This document shows positions 28,101 through 37,300 of a DNA stretch of 64,000 nucleotides, piece after piece (position 1 is the stretch's first letter; the number at the start of each line of letters is the position of its first letter). The stretch spans positions 9,114,370-9,178,369 of the forward strand of contig CM065331.1 in the NCBI GenBank assembly GCA_033032175.1, given 5' to 3'. The notes beneath the pieces are model-generated. The model had not been told where the DNA came from, did no database searches, and saw nothing but the letters and a program-made list of their open reading frames with translations. Made by a program: the position numbers and the translations under genes. Origin of the DNA: Saturnia japonica. Taxonomy: Eukaryota > Arthropoda > Insecta > Lepidoptera > Saturniidae.

Positions 28101-31100
28101 CGTCGTGACTCAATTAAAGAATGTTTTTTTTTGGAAAGCTTTACAAAAAAGTATCTTCAATTTGTTATTATCTATATACAATTAATAAAATTGAAGTAAC
28201 TGTTTGTTATATAAAAATAACAGTTTTTTACTAAGTGCAACAAAACACCCATTTTAAAAATTATCGTCTGTCTGTCTGATTGTTCCGGGTAATCTCCGAA
28301 ACGGTTAGACCGGTTTTTACATGACTTTTACAAATAGATAGCTGATGATATAAGGAGAACCTAAGGCTATTTTTATTTTAGAAAAAGAATTAGGGTTCTG
28401 CACAAATAAAAAAAAAATTGATCATGGTGAGTCAATTCGGGCGCATAAATGGCTTACGCTGAGTTAACCATAAGAGATATAGCAAATTAATGTACTACAT
28501 AATTGTAGCAATTAAAAAGACCTACAATAAAGGCAGGAAGAGTATACAACAATCCACAATAAGCTTTTTTGTCTTTAAAATAGCCAGGAGGCGGGAGCAA
28601 GATTCACGCGGGCATTTTGTAGTTCACGTGAGCGAAGCCACGGGCACAGCTTAATATGGTAATTAATTCGGTAATTAATGAGTTTCACCGCCAAATATTC
28701 GATACTTAAATTTGCAATGTAACGGTTATATGTTCGTAGGTTTATATACTAAATGGATTTGATTAGGTTTGGTTGAAATTGTGACCATAATGCTAGAAAC
28801 AAATTAGCCATTGCAAATTTACTTTTTTTCAAGTCTTATCATGATTTAAAAAAAAACAAAATTATTCATGTCCGTACATTTCTATTTACTTTAGACTTTT
28901 CTCCCATATTACCTGCTGGTTATCTGGAAGAAAATACCGCGTGACACTAAGCCCGCCATTATACGATATAAAGTGCAAATAAAATTAAATTCATATATCA
29001 CCAGTTACGCCCATGAGCCGCTTTAGTGCTAAATTAATTGAGATCCTAAAAATGTTACTATTTTACAGACATGCGTAAAAATAGCTGCAGGTGGATGTAC
29101 TCTTGGTAGTGTAACTACTCCTGAACAAACGGCAACAAGTACGGAAACTTTAGAAACATCTTCGGAAAATGTTGACATAACTTCGGAAAATGTCGTCATA
29201 ACATCGGACAAGGTAGAAACAACTACAGAAGCTATATGCCCTCCGGGATCATTCGGCAACGTACCTCATCCGACGAAATGTGACCACTTCTACATGTGCA
29301 CAGCTGGGCAAGCGTTCTTGTTGTATTGCGGTGATGGATACGAATTCGACGCTGCGACGGGGGTAAGTTTCAATAATTTATATCACACCATTGAAATTTA
29401 TTCTAAGCTCTATAAAATGCGAGTTCATCTCGGCGGAAAATTAGTCGATGTACACAGGTTTGAAGCCCAGTACGTGTCAACGAATTTTTCTGAATTCCGC
29501 GTATGTACTTACTAATTGAAATTGGTAACGCTTATGGTGAATGAAAATGTTGTAAGGAAACCTAAACGCTTGAGATATGGTTGATATAGGTATGAGTAAA
29601 AGTATTGATTTTTTCTCATAAAATGATCGATATATACATAGTCGATATTTTTAACTGCGATATATCGATATTTATTTTAGAGTAACGAATTCATATCAAT
29701 TTCGATATATTTAAAAAAAATTTTGTTTATGTATTTAATGTTACTAAAAAGCCTTCCATGCTAATCGCGCAATGTTTATTTTTAAAAAATCCCACTACAA
29801 TTTGTATAAAATGCCATTTAACAGTGAGGCCATACATATTCTTTTTTTTTGTTTTGTCTTTGGTCTTACTGTGTACCAGTGCTGTATACGAAGATTAATT
29901 GTGTATCAGTACTTTATTTGTGATGGTAACTTCGGGGTAGCGCGGTTGGTGACCTCAATTAGTCAATCCGAATTGTTTAATTTTTTCATTTAATAAAGCA
30001 TAAAACATGCCTTCCCTGTGGAAACTTAAAAAAAAAATACAACGAGTAAGCTTCTGTACAAATGACAATATATCGATAATATTCTCTAAATAGTCATCGA
30101 TACTATTCATAAACACGATACGATAAATATCGATATATATTTTTCACTTGCACATCCCTAGGTTGATTTTATAGTAGAATGGTAAATTGACGAAACCCTA
30201 ACACAATAACGACTACTAAGAGATCATAATATGTAAATCGACACCCCTTACATTACCTCTGTTGATTTCTGAATCGACAATACTTATTAGACTAGCGTGG
30301 TGATTATCTATGGAAGGGGCCTTTTGATTTCTTTAGTGGGTCATTCATTTGCTTGTACTAGCGATCGCTCTAAGCTTGAAATTCGACCTCCGACTTTCAT
30401 AGACTATTTTCTGTTTGACATTTGCAGTATTTATAAACCTAAACAATGAGTATTATCTACATAACTTGCTGTCACTTTTCGTTGAGTGACAATGTCAATA
30501 TTTTCGGGGGTCTAAGTTCAATGGCACTGTTCAGGTTAGGATTCGCAGTATTAATTTATTTAATTTAATATATTAATAACAGATATTATAGATAAATTTT
30601 AGCTGTCTGTACTTCTTCTCCATATAAACTTTAACCATGCCAAATCTCACAGTCTTCCGTGAACGCAATACGCTTCAAAAGGTACCAAAAGCTTTTACTT
30701 CACGTGTTAATTTATAGATAATATCATTTGGGGCGACTGAAAAGTAATCTCCACGAGTGACTTTACCCGAGCACGTTTGACGTACCCTGGGCAGTAAGTT
30801 CCAATTCCAATTTCACTGACTGAGACCGATCTTTTGCTGCGGCTTCCTATCTCATTACCTTCTCAAAGGTGTTCTTTCCTGCTAAAACCATATTTACGTT
30901 AATTCATCGTCAAAATTAATGAGTCCAAACATCATTTTGAAGCTTATCTTCCCATACGAAATGTATTAGTTAAAAATTCGTTAATGAAAATATATATAAG
31001 GCGCCATCTATTAAAAAACTAATTAACTACGATGACAAAGATTGTTTACATTAGAGGTGATAATGATAATGAATGATGACTGGTACCTATTAAAAACGAA

Positions 31101-31449
31101 GAGCGGAAAGCTAAAAAAACGTGTGCAGTTTCTTTACAAGAACACATTATAACAATTAGCTAAAAAAAACAGTAATTACTCATGGTACTTCAATTATGTG
31201 TGATCACTTATCATCGAATTACCTACTAATATTAGTAAATACTAATGACCATAATCGAGATATTTGGAGACATTTTCATAATCGAATGATTACATTAGTA
31301 TATCTCATAATCGCCCACCGCTAGTTTACATCAGATATTGTGCAAAATATGTGCACGGACCAGCTAATATCAAATATACTAATTGTATGTTTTCTTTTCA
31401 GCAATGCGGTCCTATCACGTCTAACGGATGTACGGCGAATTTGCAATGA
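1180..31449 (+). CDS. Giant chitin-binding mucin (peritrophin / insect intestinal mucin type), 5' end outside window
   Basis: Multi-exon gene, 18 readable exons (about 14.7 kb coding, about 4,900 residues), listed separately below. The product should be a secreted, heavily O-glycosylated chitin-binding protein, most likely of the midgut peritrophic matrix. Every internal exon reads Cys5-Cys6 half domain, Thr-rich linker, Cys1-Cys4 half domain. Spliced domains have the spacing C-x13-C-x5-C-x9-C-x12-C-x7-C, which fits CBM14/peritrophin-A. All introns are GT-AG, and phase 0 except the one after the exon at 18041-18638. Sixteen complete domains can be read, plus broken ones around 11.8-14.5 kb. 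No signal peptide or start codon is visible upstream, so the first exon(s) lie left of base 1. The stop is TGA at 31447-31449. No canonical AATAAA is seen just downstream. Family and architecture are seen directly; the gut location is inferred from known peritrophins. A cuticle or tracheal role cannot be excluded. Confidence 0.85.
4268..4289. repeat. Perfect intronic hairpin, conserved in the duplicated introns
   Basis: Arms CTAGAAATG and CATTTCTAG around a TTTT loop, in the intron after exon A. The same 22-bp palindrome recurs in the sister introns at 8097, 9336, 10452, 11691 and 15544. Copies near 5630 and 6860 have a mismatch. Confidence 0.8.
4456..5529 (+). CDS. Mucin gene exon B (5 units)
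   Basis: Acceptor cacattccag, donor gtaagt, 358 codons, phase 0/0. The head GCILIAEGGCTLG completes the domain started in the previous exon. Five 41-residue units run from 4594 to 5208, then a WPQTTVTDDDG linker and the Cys1-Cys4 half domain. This is the first of the near-identical 1.1-1.35 kb exon+intron tandem copies. Confidence 0.88.
5808..6758 (+). CDS. Mucin gene exon C (4 units)
   Basis: 317 codons, phase 0/0, acceptor attccag, donor gtaagt. Same head, linker and tail as exon B with one 123-bp unit fewer. One unit has an unusual APHTTVTEDD start. Confidence 0.88.
7046..7996 (+). CDS. Mucin gene exon D (4 units)
   Basis: 317 codons, phase 0/0. The donor is gtaaga rather than gtaagt, a one-base difference from its sister copies. 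The SPHTTVTDDDN unit variant predominates. Confidence 0.87.
8285..9235 (+). CDS. Mucin gene exon E (4 units)
   Basis: 317 codons, phase 0/0, acceptor attccag, donor gtaagt. Nearly identical to exon D over both exon and intron, indicating a recent tandem duplication. Confidence 0.88.
9524..10351 (+). CDS. Mucin gene exon F (3 units)
   Basis: 276 codons, phase 0/0, acceptor attccag, donor gtaagt. Three 41-residue units between the standard GPAASASTTEG leader and the CPPGSFGNVPHP tail. Confidence 0.88.
10640..11590 (+). CDS. Mucin gene exon G (4 units)
   Basis: 317 codons, phase 0/0. The head is GCILIAEGGC coded with GGT TGC instead of GGG TGC, a marker shared with exons H, I and J. It is the last clean cassette before the scrambled stretch, so the partner exon for its Cys1-Cys4 half cannot be read. 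Confidence 0.87.
11808..14490 (+). other. Scrambled, indel-ridden copies of the exon cassette (probable unpolished assembly stretch)
   Basis: The sequence is recognisably the same array, but a base is inserted or lost about every 10-20 positions, and fragments are joined out of order. Exon-tail fragments with gcgaat-like ends lie near 12525, 12870 and 14270; an exon-head fragment lies near 13245; mucin-unit pieces run between them. No frame stays open beyond about 70 codons (best 12026-12238). Errors begin at about 11808 in an otherwise conserved intron and stop abruptly at about 14490, again inside a conserved intron. Insertions dominate over substitutions, the pattern of raw long-read sequence rather than of neutral decay. 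About two to three cassettes' worth of sequence is present. A decayed pseudo-exon block is the less likely alternative. Confidence 0.75.
14616..15443 (+). CDS. Mucin gene exon H (3 units)
   Basis: 276 codons, phase 0/0, acceptor attccag, donor gtaagt. First clean cassette after the scrambled stretch. The leader reads GDESSPTTEYV, a variant shared only with exon I, so H and I are sister duplicates. Confidence 0.87.
15732..16559 (+). CDS. Mucin gene exon I (3 units)
   Basis: 276 codons, phase 0/0. Sister copy of exon H. The last codons read Val-Val-Asn rather than Val-Ala-Asn. Its following intron (16560-16772) is shorter than in the other copies and lacks the conserved intronic hairpin. Confidence 0.87.
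16773..17477 (+). CDS. Mucin gene exon J (2 units)
   Basis: 235 codons, phase 0/0, acceptor attccag, donor gtaagt. Two 41-residue units. The leader and domain half begin to diverge (MCVGGNAIKFMCPAGFEFD), marking the edge of the recently homogenised array. Length is exactly 123 bp less than the 828-bp exons. Confidence 0.87.
18041..18638 (+). CDS. Mucin gene exon K, with apparent +1 frameshift at its 3' end
   Basis: Acceptor tgtttttcag; head SCVLIAEGGCTLG; one diverged repeat unit, a small TTLEP repeat near 18330-18370, then the Cys1-Cys4 half. Compared with its sisters (gatatagtagcgaat, then gtaagt) it has one extra G (gatatagtaggcgaat), so using the conserved donor at 18639 gives 598 nt, out of phase with the next exon. 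A donor at 18629 (gtaggc) would restore phase 0 but shorten the Cys4-Cys5 spacing. A sequencing error is also possible. The exon itself is well supported; its 3' boundary is uncertain. Confidence 0.75.
18639..20335 (+). other. Mucin intron K-L
   Basis: Contains repeat family 3 (19295-19818). Nothing else recognised; no additional half-domain exon found. Confidence 0.6.
19295..19818 (+). repeat. ~500-bp dispersed repeat family 3 copy
   Basis: Starts 'attaataaaattgaagtgtc' and ends 'gcgaagccacgggcacagc'. Carries a 'ctgtctgtttgtt' tract and 'ccgattttgacgggac'. Four more copies: 28170-28652 (+), 32575-33045 (-), 44687-45182 (-), 49057-49580 (+). No coding potential; non-autonomous. Confidence 0.75.
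20336..21163 (+). CDS. Mucin gene exon L
   Basis: 276 codons, phase 0/0, acceptor attttag, donor gtaagt. Head GCVLIAEGGCTLG. The 41-residue units are still recognisable (WPHTTVTDDDSITTNQPSTT) but diverged. The tail domain half reads CPPGSFSNVPHPNRC, with Tyr replacing Phe before Cys3. Confidence 0.87.
21658..21712 (+). repeat. GT-rich microsatellite
   Basis: Long (TG)n tract, lightly interrupted, in the intron between mucin exons L and M. Confidence 0.9.
22540..23229 (+). CDS. Mucin gene exon M
   Basis: 230 codons, phase 0/0, acceptor attttgcag, donor gtaagt. Head ECVIIAEGGCTLG. Three poorly conserved repeat units, then the CPPGSFSNVPHPDRC domain half. Confidence 0.87.
23262..23812 (+). mobile_element. 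SINE family 1, composite copy
   Basis: Head region at 23262-23400, and a second, fuller copy from about 23575 to 23805 with the 'cgcctggctagc' and 'cttccactaggcttagc' blocks, in the intron between mucin exons M and N. Confidence 0.65.
24246..24518 (+). mobile_element. 5'-truncated LINE, same family, in the mucin intron
   Basis: Encodes only the last 82 residues of the same LINE (MNERRMSKQIYNASVKRN ... RACMKRLVNVEEAKDVC). It ends in an ATGT-repeat tail and is flanked by a perfect 15-bp target-site duplication taagtcagtgtaata (24231-24245, 24519-24533). Confidence 0.85.
24761..25306 (+). CDS. Mucin gene exon N
   Basis: 182 codons, phase 0/0, acceptor gtctttatag, donor gtaagt. The head GCIEIAEGGCTLG starts right after the acceptor; there is no ATG in the first third, so a simple start-to-stop scan misses it. 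Thr-rich linker without the 41-residue unit (TTEVTTATDAATTPYPST-like), then CPPGAFGNVPHPELC and the rest of the Cys1-Cys4 half. Confidence 0.86.
25714..26118 (+). CDS. Mucin gene exon O
   Basis: 135 codons, phase 0/0, acceptor atattttcag, donor gtaagt. Head NCILISEGGCTLG, Thr/Glu-rich linker of about 80 residues, tail CPPGSFGNVAHPEDC with Cys3 and Cys4. Confidence 0.87.
27101..27120 (+). repeat. Homopolymer of 20 G
   Basis: Twenty consecutive G in the intron before mucin exon P. The true length is hard to sequence. Confidence 0.9.
27206..27454 (+). CDS. Mucin gene exon P
   Basis: 83 codons, phase 0/0, acceptor catttgcag, donor gtaaat (weaker than its sisters). Head TCAVIAEGGCTLG, very short Thr linker (about 25 residues), tail CPPGTLGNVAHPTKC to Cys4. 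Confidence 0.86.
27478..27722 (-). mobile_element. SINE family 2 copy
   Basis: Same head and body as 60145-60378; the B box is decayed (gtacaattcccagg). Starts 23 bp after the donor of mucin exon P. Confidence 0.7.
27730..28080 (-). repeat. Dispersed repeat family 4 copy
   Basis: On the - strand: 'ggcaaacaagcatacggcctg' ... 'ctggaaaccctcctcacc'. Same family at 49925-50235 (+) and, interrupted by the 120-bp insert, about 31640-31900 (+). Confidence 0.65.
28170..28652 (+). repeat. Repeat family 3 copy
   Basis: Same ends and internal blocks as 19295-19818, in the intron between mucin exons P and Q. Confidence 0.72.
29069..29362 (+). CDS. Mucin gene exon Q (last internal exon)
   Basis: 98 codons, phase 0/0, acceptor ctattttacag, donor gtaagt. 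Head TCVKIAAGGCTLG, linker with TSENV/TSDKV repeats, tail CPPGSFGNVPHPTKC to Cys4. Confidence 0.87.
29363..31401 (+). other. Last mucin intron
   Basis: Contains an AT-rich element with CGATATAT-type palindromic ends (about 29590-30170) and repeat family 5 (30355-30717). No exon. Confidence 0.6.
30355..30717 (+). repeat. ~350-bp dispersed repeat family 5 copy
   Basis: Starts ctagcgatcgctc, contains 'ctgtttgacatttgcagtat' and 'ggattcgcagtattaatt', ends 'ttcacgtgttaatttatag'. Copies at 36357-36706 and 43352-43697, all in the same orientation. Confidence 0.72.
31402..31449 (+). CDS. Mucin gene terminal exon R (48 bp)
   Basis: Acceptor gttttcttttcag ends at 31401. The exon reads QCGPITSNGCTANLQ then TGA. 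It supplies Cys5 and Cys6 of the last domain with exactly the x12 and x7 spacing seen elsewhere, then stops. It is too short for ORF scans but is required by the domain. Confidence 0.85.
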   Translation, partial: QCGPITSNGCTANLQ

Positions 31450-31743
31450 ACAAGGTTTTAAATACACGGAAAAATTCTTCTGGCAAAATTGTAACAAGAA
31501 ATACATTGGGGTTTAAGCCCGTGAAAGTGCCATTTTTATTGATGATTTTTTACATAAATCAATGATTTTTTTTTTTGTAAACTGCAAAAAATTGTTTTAT
31601 TTATCCCTTCGTTTTTGTTTTAAGTTTAAGATGAGATAGTTAATAATACCATAGGTATCACTAGTGCGTTGCCGACCTCGACCTCCACCCCCCCCTCTCA
31701 ATGAGCTAAGGAAACCTTCACCGCAGGAATACATTACACTAGG

Positions 31744-31863
31744 CTTCGCGGCTGAGTGCCTCTGCGCTCGCCCCCAAGTCCGGTGAAGCTGTAAAAGCCG
31801 CAGCGGCTCTGTTTTTGGATAGGGACCCTCAGGCTAACAGTGTAGTCAGTTCCAAAAAAAAAA
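31744..31863 (+). mobile_element. 120-bp retroposed insert with oligo-A tail and 13-bp target duplication
   Basis: A GC-rich 120-bp segment ending in about ten A's, bracketed by identical acattacactagg copies (31731-31743 and 31864-31876). It sits inside a copy of the 49925-50235 repeat family, whose continuity across the site confirms the insertion. Source RNA not identified; it may be a 5'-truncated LINE tail. Confidence 0.75.
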
Positions 31864-32574
31864 ACATTACACTAGGTTAGTTGGCTGCGATTTTGAATCT
31901 TGTTAAATTTTAATTAAAATATTAATGAAATATGTTTTAATGGTTAGACAGTTTTAATTGAAGTAAGTAATATTCTATATGACATAGAACATTTCAAATA
32001 ATATAGCCAGTATCACATCAAATCTTAATCTGGAATTTGCAAAACTTGGATAAATTGGATTTTGTAAACAAGCATAGTGATAATATTAGAGGTAAACACG
32101 AAATGATATTTCATGTTTTACTCCGAATAAGACTAGTATTAGTTTTTTTTTGTGTTAGGTTCTTTAATAAGATCATGAAGCACAAACAGATTTGCCGGAA
32201 AACAAGCTCAAGGGCCCTATTAAGCAGGTTTTACTGTCTGAAGTAGGGTGGATAATTATGTGCAATGAAGGAGATGTTTGGAAGTGACTCCTTCTCTGTG
32301 CGTTCACTTAATTTATAATATGTCTATTAACTGTAAATATTATTTGTACTGTTGGAAAACAAAGAGATAAAGATTTTTGATTTTGATGGGTACCTAATTA
32401 TTACATCATTTAACAAACAAATAGCCTTGTAAATACACAAAGTTATAAATTATTGAAAATCGATTTTATACTAAAGCTGTATATAATTATTCTTAATCGA
32501 TTTAACAAAGATTGTAAGTGATCGTAAATAATTGGCTTATCGCGAATAAAATCACAATCTTTTATGTTTATAAT

Positions 32575-33045
32575 ACTAGCTGTGCCCGCGGCTTCGCTCA
32601 CGTGTACTACAGAATGCCCGCGCGAATCTTGTTTCCCGGCTGACGGATATTTTAAAGACTTTTTAATGTCTACAACTATTTAGTACCGTAATTTGATATA
32701 TGTCAAGGTTTCCTCAGTGTAAGCCATTTAAGCGCCCGAATTGATTCACCATGACCAGATTTTTTTTCATTTGTACGGAACCAACCCTAATTCTTTTTCT
32801 AAAATAAAAGTAGCCTAAGTTACTCCCTATAAATTTAGCTATCTTACAGTGAAAGTCCCGTCAAAATCGGTCCAACCCTTTCGGAGATTACCGGGGCAAA
32901 CAGACAGACAGACAAAAAAAATTTTAAATGGTTTTTTTTTGTTACAGGTATCGTATATAACTTTCATAAGCATTTAGTAAAAAGCTGTTATTTTGACATT
33001 ACAAACAGACACTTCAATTTCATGCACATTACCTATAGATAGATG
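32575..33045 (-). repeat. Repeat family 3 copy, inverted
   Basis: Begins 'agctgtgcccgcggcttcgc' on the + strand. Lies between the two mucin genes. Confidence 0.72.
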
Positions 33046-34176
33046 AAATCCTAGTACCATTTGATTGAGAGTTGGAGAAACTTAAATTAATATAAATAAA
33101 ACACCGAAATAAATGTATAAATAATATTCAATAATTAATAATAGCTGATAATAATTTATTATAATATAAAACTTATATTATATATTTTACATATTTACAT
33201 ATATTTGAATACTATAAACTAAATTTCACTGTTCATATATAAAATAATATAATAAAATATTGTTTTTAAATAACTGTATTTTAACGTTATTTATTACATA
33301 CAAATAAATTATATACTGTAAATAATTATTCTTTAGGCGAATAAAAGGGTTTTCATGCTGGTTGGTACTGCAAGCATTTCTGAAACGAGTTTTTATAATT
33401 AAATTGAATATTGGTACCATCTGTAGAAATAATGCACTCTTTTGAAACAATAATGAAATATCTAGAAAAGTCTAGAACTCCGGAAGTAAAATAAGAAGTC
33501 ACGGTTGCACGGAACACGCACGCATTGAAACCTTATCGGTCCAACTACGTAAGCTTAGACTTAGATTTTCAATAGATTGTATCATTTTGACCGTAAGGAA
33601 TGAAAAAGGTTTTCTATTATTAGGATCAATGAGAATATCACACAAGCGAAGATGCATTTAAAATGTGTATATGCGTGTAAAAGACGTAGCAAGCAAGAAG
33701 GGAGAGGGGCACCACGTGTTATAACCGTCCATCTCTAGTAAACAAGTGTGCTTGCACCCACGCCCGCGAAATCTCCGTTCCCTCCGCAGGGGACGGGCGA
33801 TTAACTTTGTTCCCGCATACCCGCCACGTACCCCCTTTCCAGCTGCGACTCAGGCCTAAGTTCGTTCTTCCAGCCCACTGCTTGCACTACCTTCAAGATA
33901 CTGCACTTCACACTTGCACACCACACATGTTCTTTATGGGACCTTTTTTTCTTATTTTTGACTAGTTAATCTCAGACCAAATTGACAGATAACTAAATTA
34001 ATTTATACGATTTTTCTTTGCTATTTCCACCTGAAAAACATTAACGGTTGTTTCGTCTTTACGTTGTTTCTTTTTAGGCGGAAGTAGCCAAACCAAGCGG
34101 AGGACGGTAACGAGGACTTCACTCTTTATAACGTCATATTTGTTTCATTTGACACCTCTTTCTCTTATAACACTAC

Positions 34177-34182
34177 TTTATT
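34177..34182 (-). promoter_or_regulatory. Poly-A signal of mucin 2
   Basis: AATAAA on the - strand, 77 bp past the TAA stop at 34259. Confidence 0.6.
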
Positions 34183-34258
34183 AATATGCGATGTATATAT
34201 AGAAATATAAATTATTACTAACCTACAGAATTCTTTAGAACTGGTCCCTTTATCCGTA

Positions 34259-34306
34259 TTAACCCTTTTGTGGGGTGCAATTGGCTGCCTTAGGAGGTAA
34301 GCATAT
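34259..34306 (-). CDS. Mucin 2 terminal exon (48 bp)
   Basis: Acceptor aatcattccag, then ICLPPKAANCTPQKG and TAA. It supplies Cys5-Cys6 of domain 6 with the standard x12/x7 spacing. Same size and layout as the terminal exon of the facing mucin gene. Confidence 0.82.
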   Translation of the reverse strand: MCLPPKAANCTPQKG

Positions 34307-37300
34307 CTGGAATGATTAACACAGTGATATTATGAAGATAAAGTGTATGTAGTAAATGATTTAAAATATATAAGTAGAAGGGTCTTCACACAAGAGCAAT
34401 ATTCTAAAACGGTGGTAATTTCTTTGTTACTTACCAATAGGTCTAAGTTCAAGAGAAAACGAAAGATTCGAATTTAATAATCGCGAAAAAACTGCAAACT
34501 GAATATCTAACCTACCAATTTTTTCCTCATTTATGATGTCCTAAAAGTTGTGAAAAAAGCGTAAGTGATTATGAAGTTATTAATGTTGCCTAATGTGTAC
34601 CGAACGTGTATCATCACTTATATGTATAACGCTGTAATAATTGTGGAAACAAGATAGTGGTTTACAACTCGTTAAAATTGTGAAAACAAGCATAAGTGTT
34701 TGTAAAGTTGCCATTAGTGTATTGTCATTAACAACTCGTAAAAAATTGTGAAAACAAGCATATGTGATTGTAAAGTTGCCACTAGTGTATTGTCATTAAC
34801 AACTCGTTTAAAAAATTGTGAAAACAAGCATAAGTGATTATAAAGTTGCCATTAGTGAATTGTCATTAACAACTCGTTTAAAAAAATCGTGAAAACAAGC
34901 ATAAAAAATGTGAAGTTGCCATTAGTGTATTTTCATTTACAACTCTCTAAAATTGTGAAAATAAGCATAAGTGATTTTAGTTACTGTTAGCGTATTTTTG
35001 ATTATTTGTAAACGTGTATTGTAATAGTTTTTTTTAAGAAAAATTTAATAATCTTACCCGTAATTCAGAACTGAGTTCAAAATTGTATGGGCAGGTTTCT
35101 AATTTTGCGTTGCCATGTATGCACCAGTAATAATTCCTACATGATTCTGGATCCGGTACGATGTACGACAATAAAGAATGTTTATCACACAGTGAGTCCG
35201 AACCCGGCATTGTTCTTGGTTTGTTTGAAGTTGTCATAAGTTTATGCGTCGTTGTTGGTTTATGCGTAATTATTGGTTCATGCGTCGTTGTTACTTTTGA
35301 AGTAGTTTTAGGTCTTATAGTGATTATAGGGCCAACTGTAGTAGTCGTCATGTTACAATTAGCTTCGTCATTCGGTAAGCATCTCTAAAAAAATATTTTA
35401 TTAAACGTTTTAAATAGCATCTATGCTTATATTTATAGCATTGGTAATGTATTTTTGAAGTGAAAACTTCTATAGGATGGTTTGTATAGGTATTAAATTC
35501 ATGTAAGTCACCACCGACATGGTCACTCGACGTGTTAACGAAAAACCGCGTCTTTGTAGCTATATAACCTAAAAATTAAGAACATCATTTTTTTTTTTTT
35601 AATACTTACAGTTACTATGCAATGCGTATTTTATAGTAATTTAGGAGTTATTTTACTAACGTGATAAAACAAATTTGTTGTGTGAAACAGTTTTGATTTA
35701 CAAGTTTTAATTTACGATCAAAGAATTAATTTGGATATCCGAAAATAACAACTGTTTGTTTTCACTTCTGTCGGCAGTCCTCGTGACTGCTTTGTCTTTT
35801 TTTTAAATTATAATTTTCGATATATTAGTAAATAATAAAAAATCATTTTACCTTCAACTTTGGACTGAATTGCATATTATTCCAACACATTTCACGCAGG
35901 GCTTTACCGTAAATGCAAATATAAAAATATCTACAATCTAAAGGATCAGACAAGAGGTACAGTGACGTCTGATTAAAGCACATTAAGTCAGGCTTTGGTA
36001 CTGGTTTTGGAGTGGTTGTTCTTTTGTGAGTAGTGGTCGGTTTCCGAGTGGTTGTTGGTTTTAAAATTGTAGTGTTGCAGCCAGCTAATTGAGGTGGTTC
36101 ACAGAACTGTTAATAAAATAAGATATTATATTATATTAATTTAAAACTTGATAAAAAATTAAAAAAGAAACTTAAGCCGCGCATAATTTAATAATTGTCA
36201 GTAGCGCATAGTAAGTCCATGAAATTTCCCAATATCTCCAATTTACTGAGCAATAAGCATCTATGTTGACTTCAAGGACTATTCACTATTTATATTATTC
36301 TAAAGAAGCACATTTAATTATGTTTCATGTATATTTTACTATTGTACTATTTATTTATTACTAGCGGTCGCCCATTGTTCGAAATTCGTCCAGCGACTTT
36401 TTAATCATAAGTCTATTTTCTGTTTGACATTTGCAGTATGAACCTAAACAATGAATATTATATCACTTGCTGTCACTTTTCATTGAGTGACAATGTCAAT
36501 ATTTTAGGGGATCTAAGTTCAATGGCACTAGTCTGATTAGGATTCACAGTATTAATTAATTTAATTTAATATATTAGTAACAGATAAATTTTAGCTTTCT
36601 GCACTCCTTCTCCATATTAACTTTAACCATGCCAAATCTCAGTCTTCCGTGCACGCAATACGCTTAAAAAGGGGTAAGAAAGTTTTTGCTTCAGGTATTA
36701 ATGTAACGATTATACATTTTTATTATTTTTCCAGAGCCTATATGATATTTACTCCACAGAATTTGTTGATAGAAAGTGACTTTTTTACAGATATATTTAT
36801 AACATGCAGCGAATGTTTCAATAGTACCAATTATTTTACATGATTTTCATTATATTGTAGTTCGAAGATCTAAAATTGATATTACACAAGAAATTTCCCC
36901 TTACCTTACAAGGTTTATGATTTAGGTAAGAGTATATGTAATAGGATTAGGGTGTAGGTAAATCCTACGATGAAACGGTGCTTTTTGTGAAGGAAACAAC
37001 GTGATGGATCAAGGTGATCTAGGTAAGGTATTTTGAGCTTTTTTTAAGGTGAAACACAATTGGGCATTTATTGCAAAACTGCTATCGATATACCTTTCAA
37101 CTAGGTTTAGCGTATTGCCATGTTCTTCAGGATTTCCATTAAATATCATATGTTATTGTGATTACACACTAGCCTATTTTTTGAAGTGAAAACATCTTTA
37201 TCATCGTTGTGATTTGAAACGCGATGAAACGAAAAAGCGACACTAAACAGAGACAAACACATACCCATATATGAGTTACCCTACGAAAGAAGAGATAGAA

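Larger units (their letters stand above)
31450..34176. other. Intergenic region between tail-to-tail mucin genes
   Basis: Holds repeat family 4 with its 120-bp insert, repeat family 3, AT-rich sequence, and a GC-richer patch at about 33690-33900 of unknown nature. No gene seen. Confidence 0.6.
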
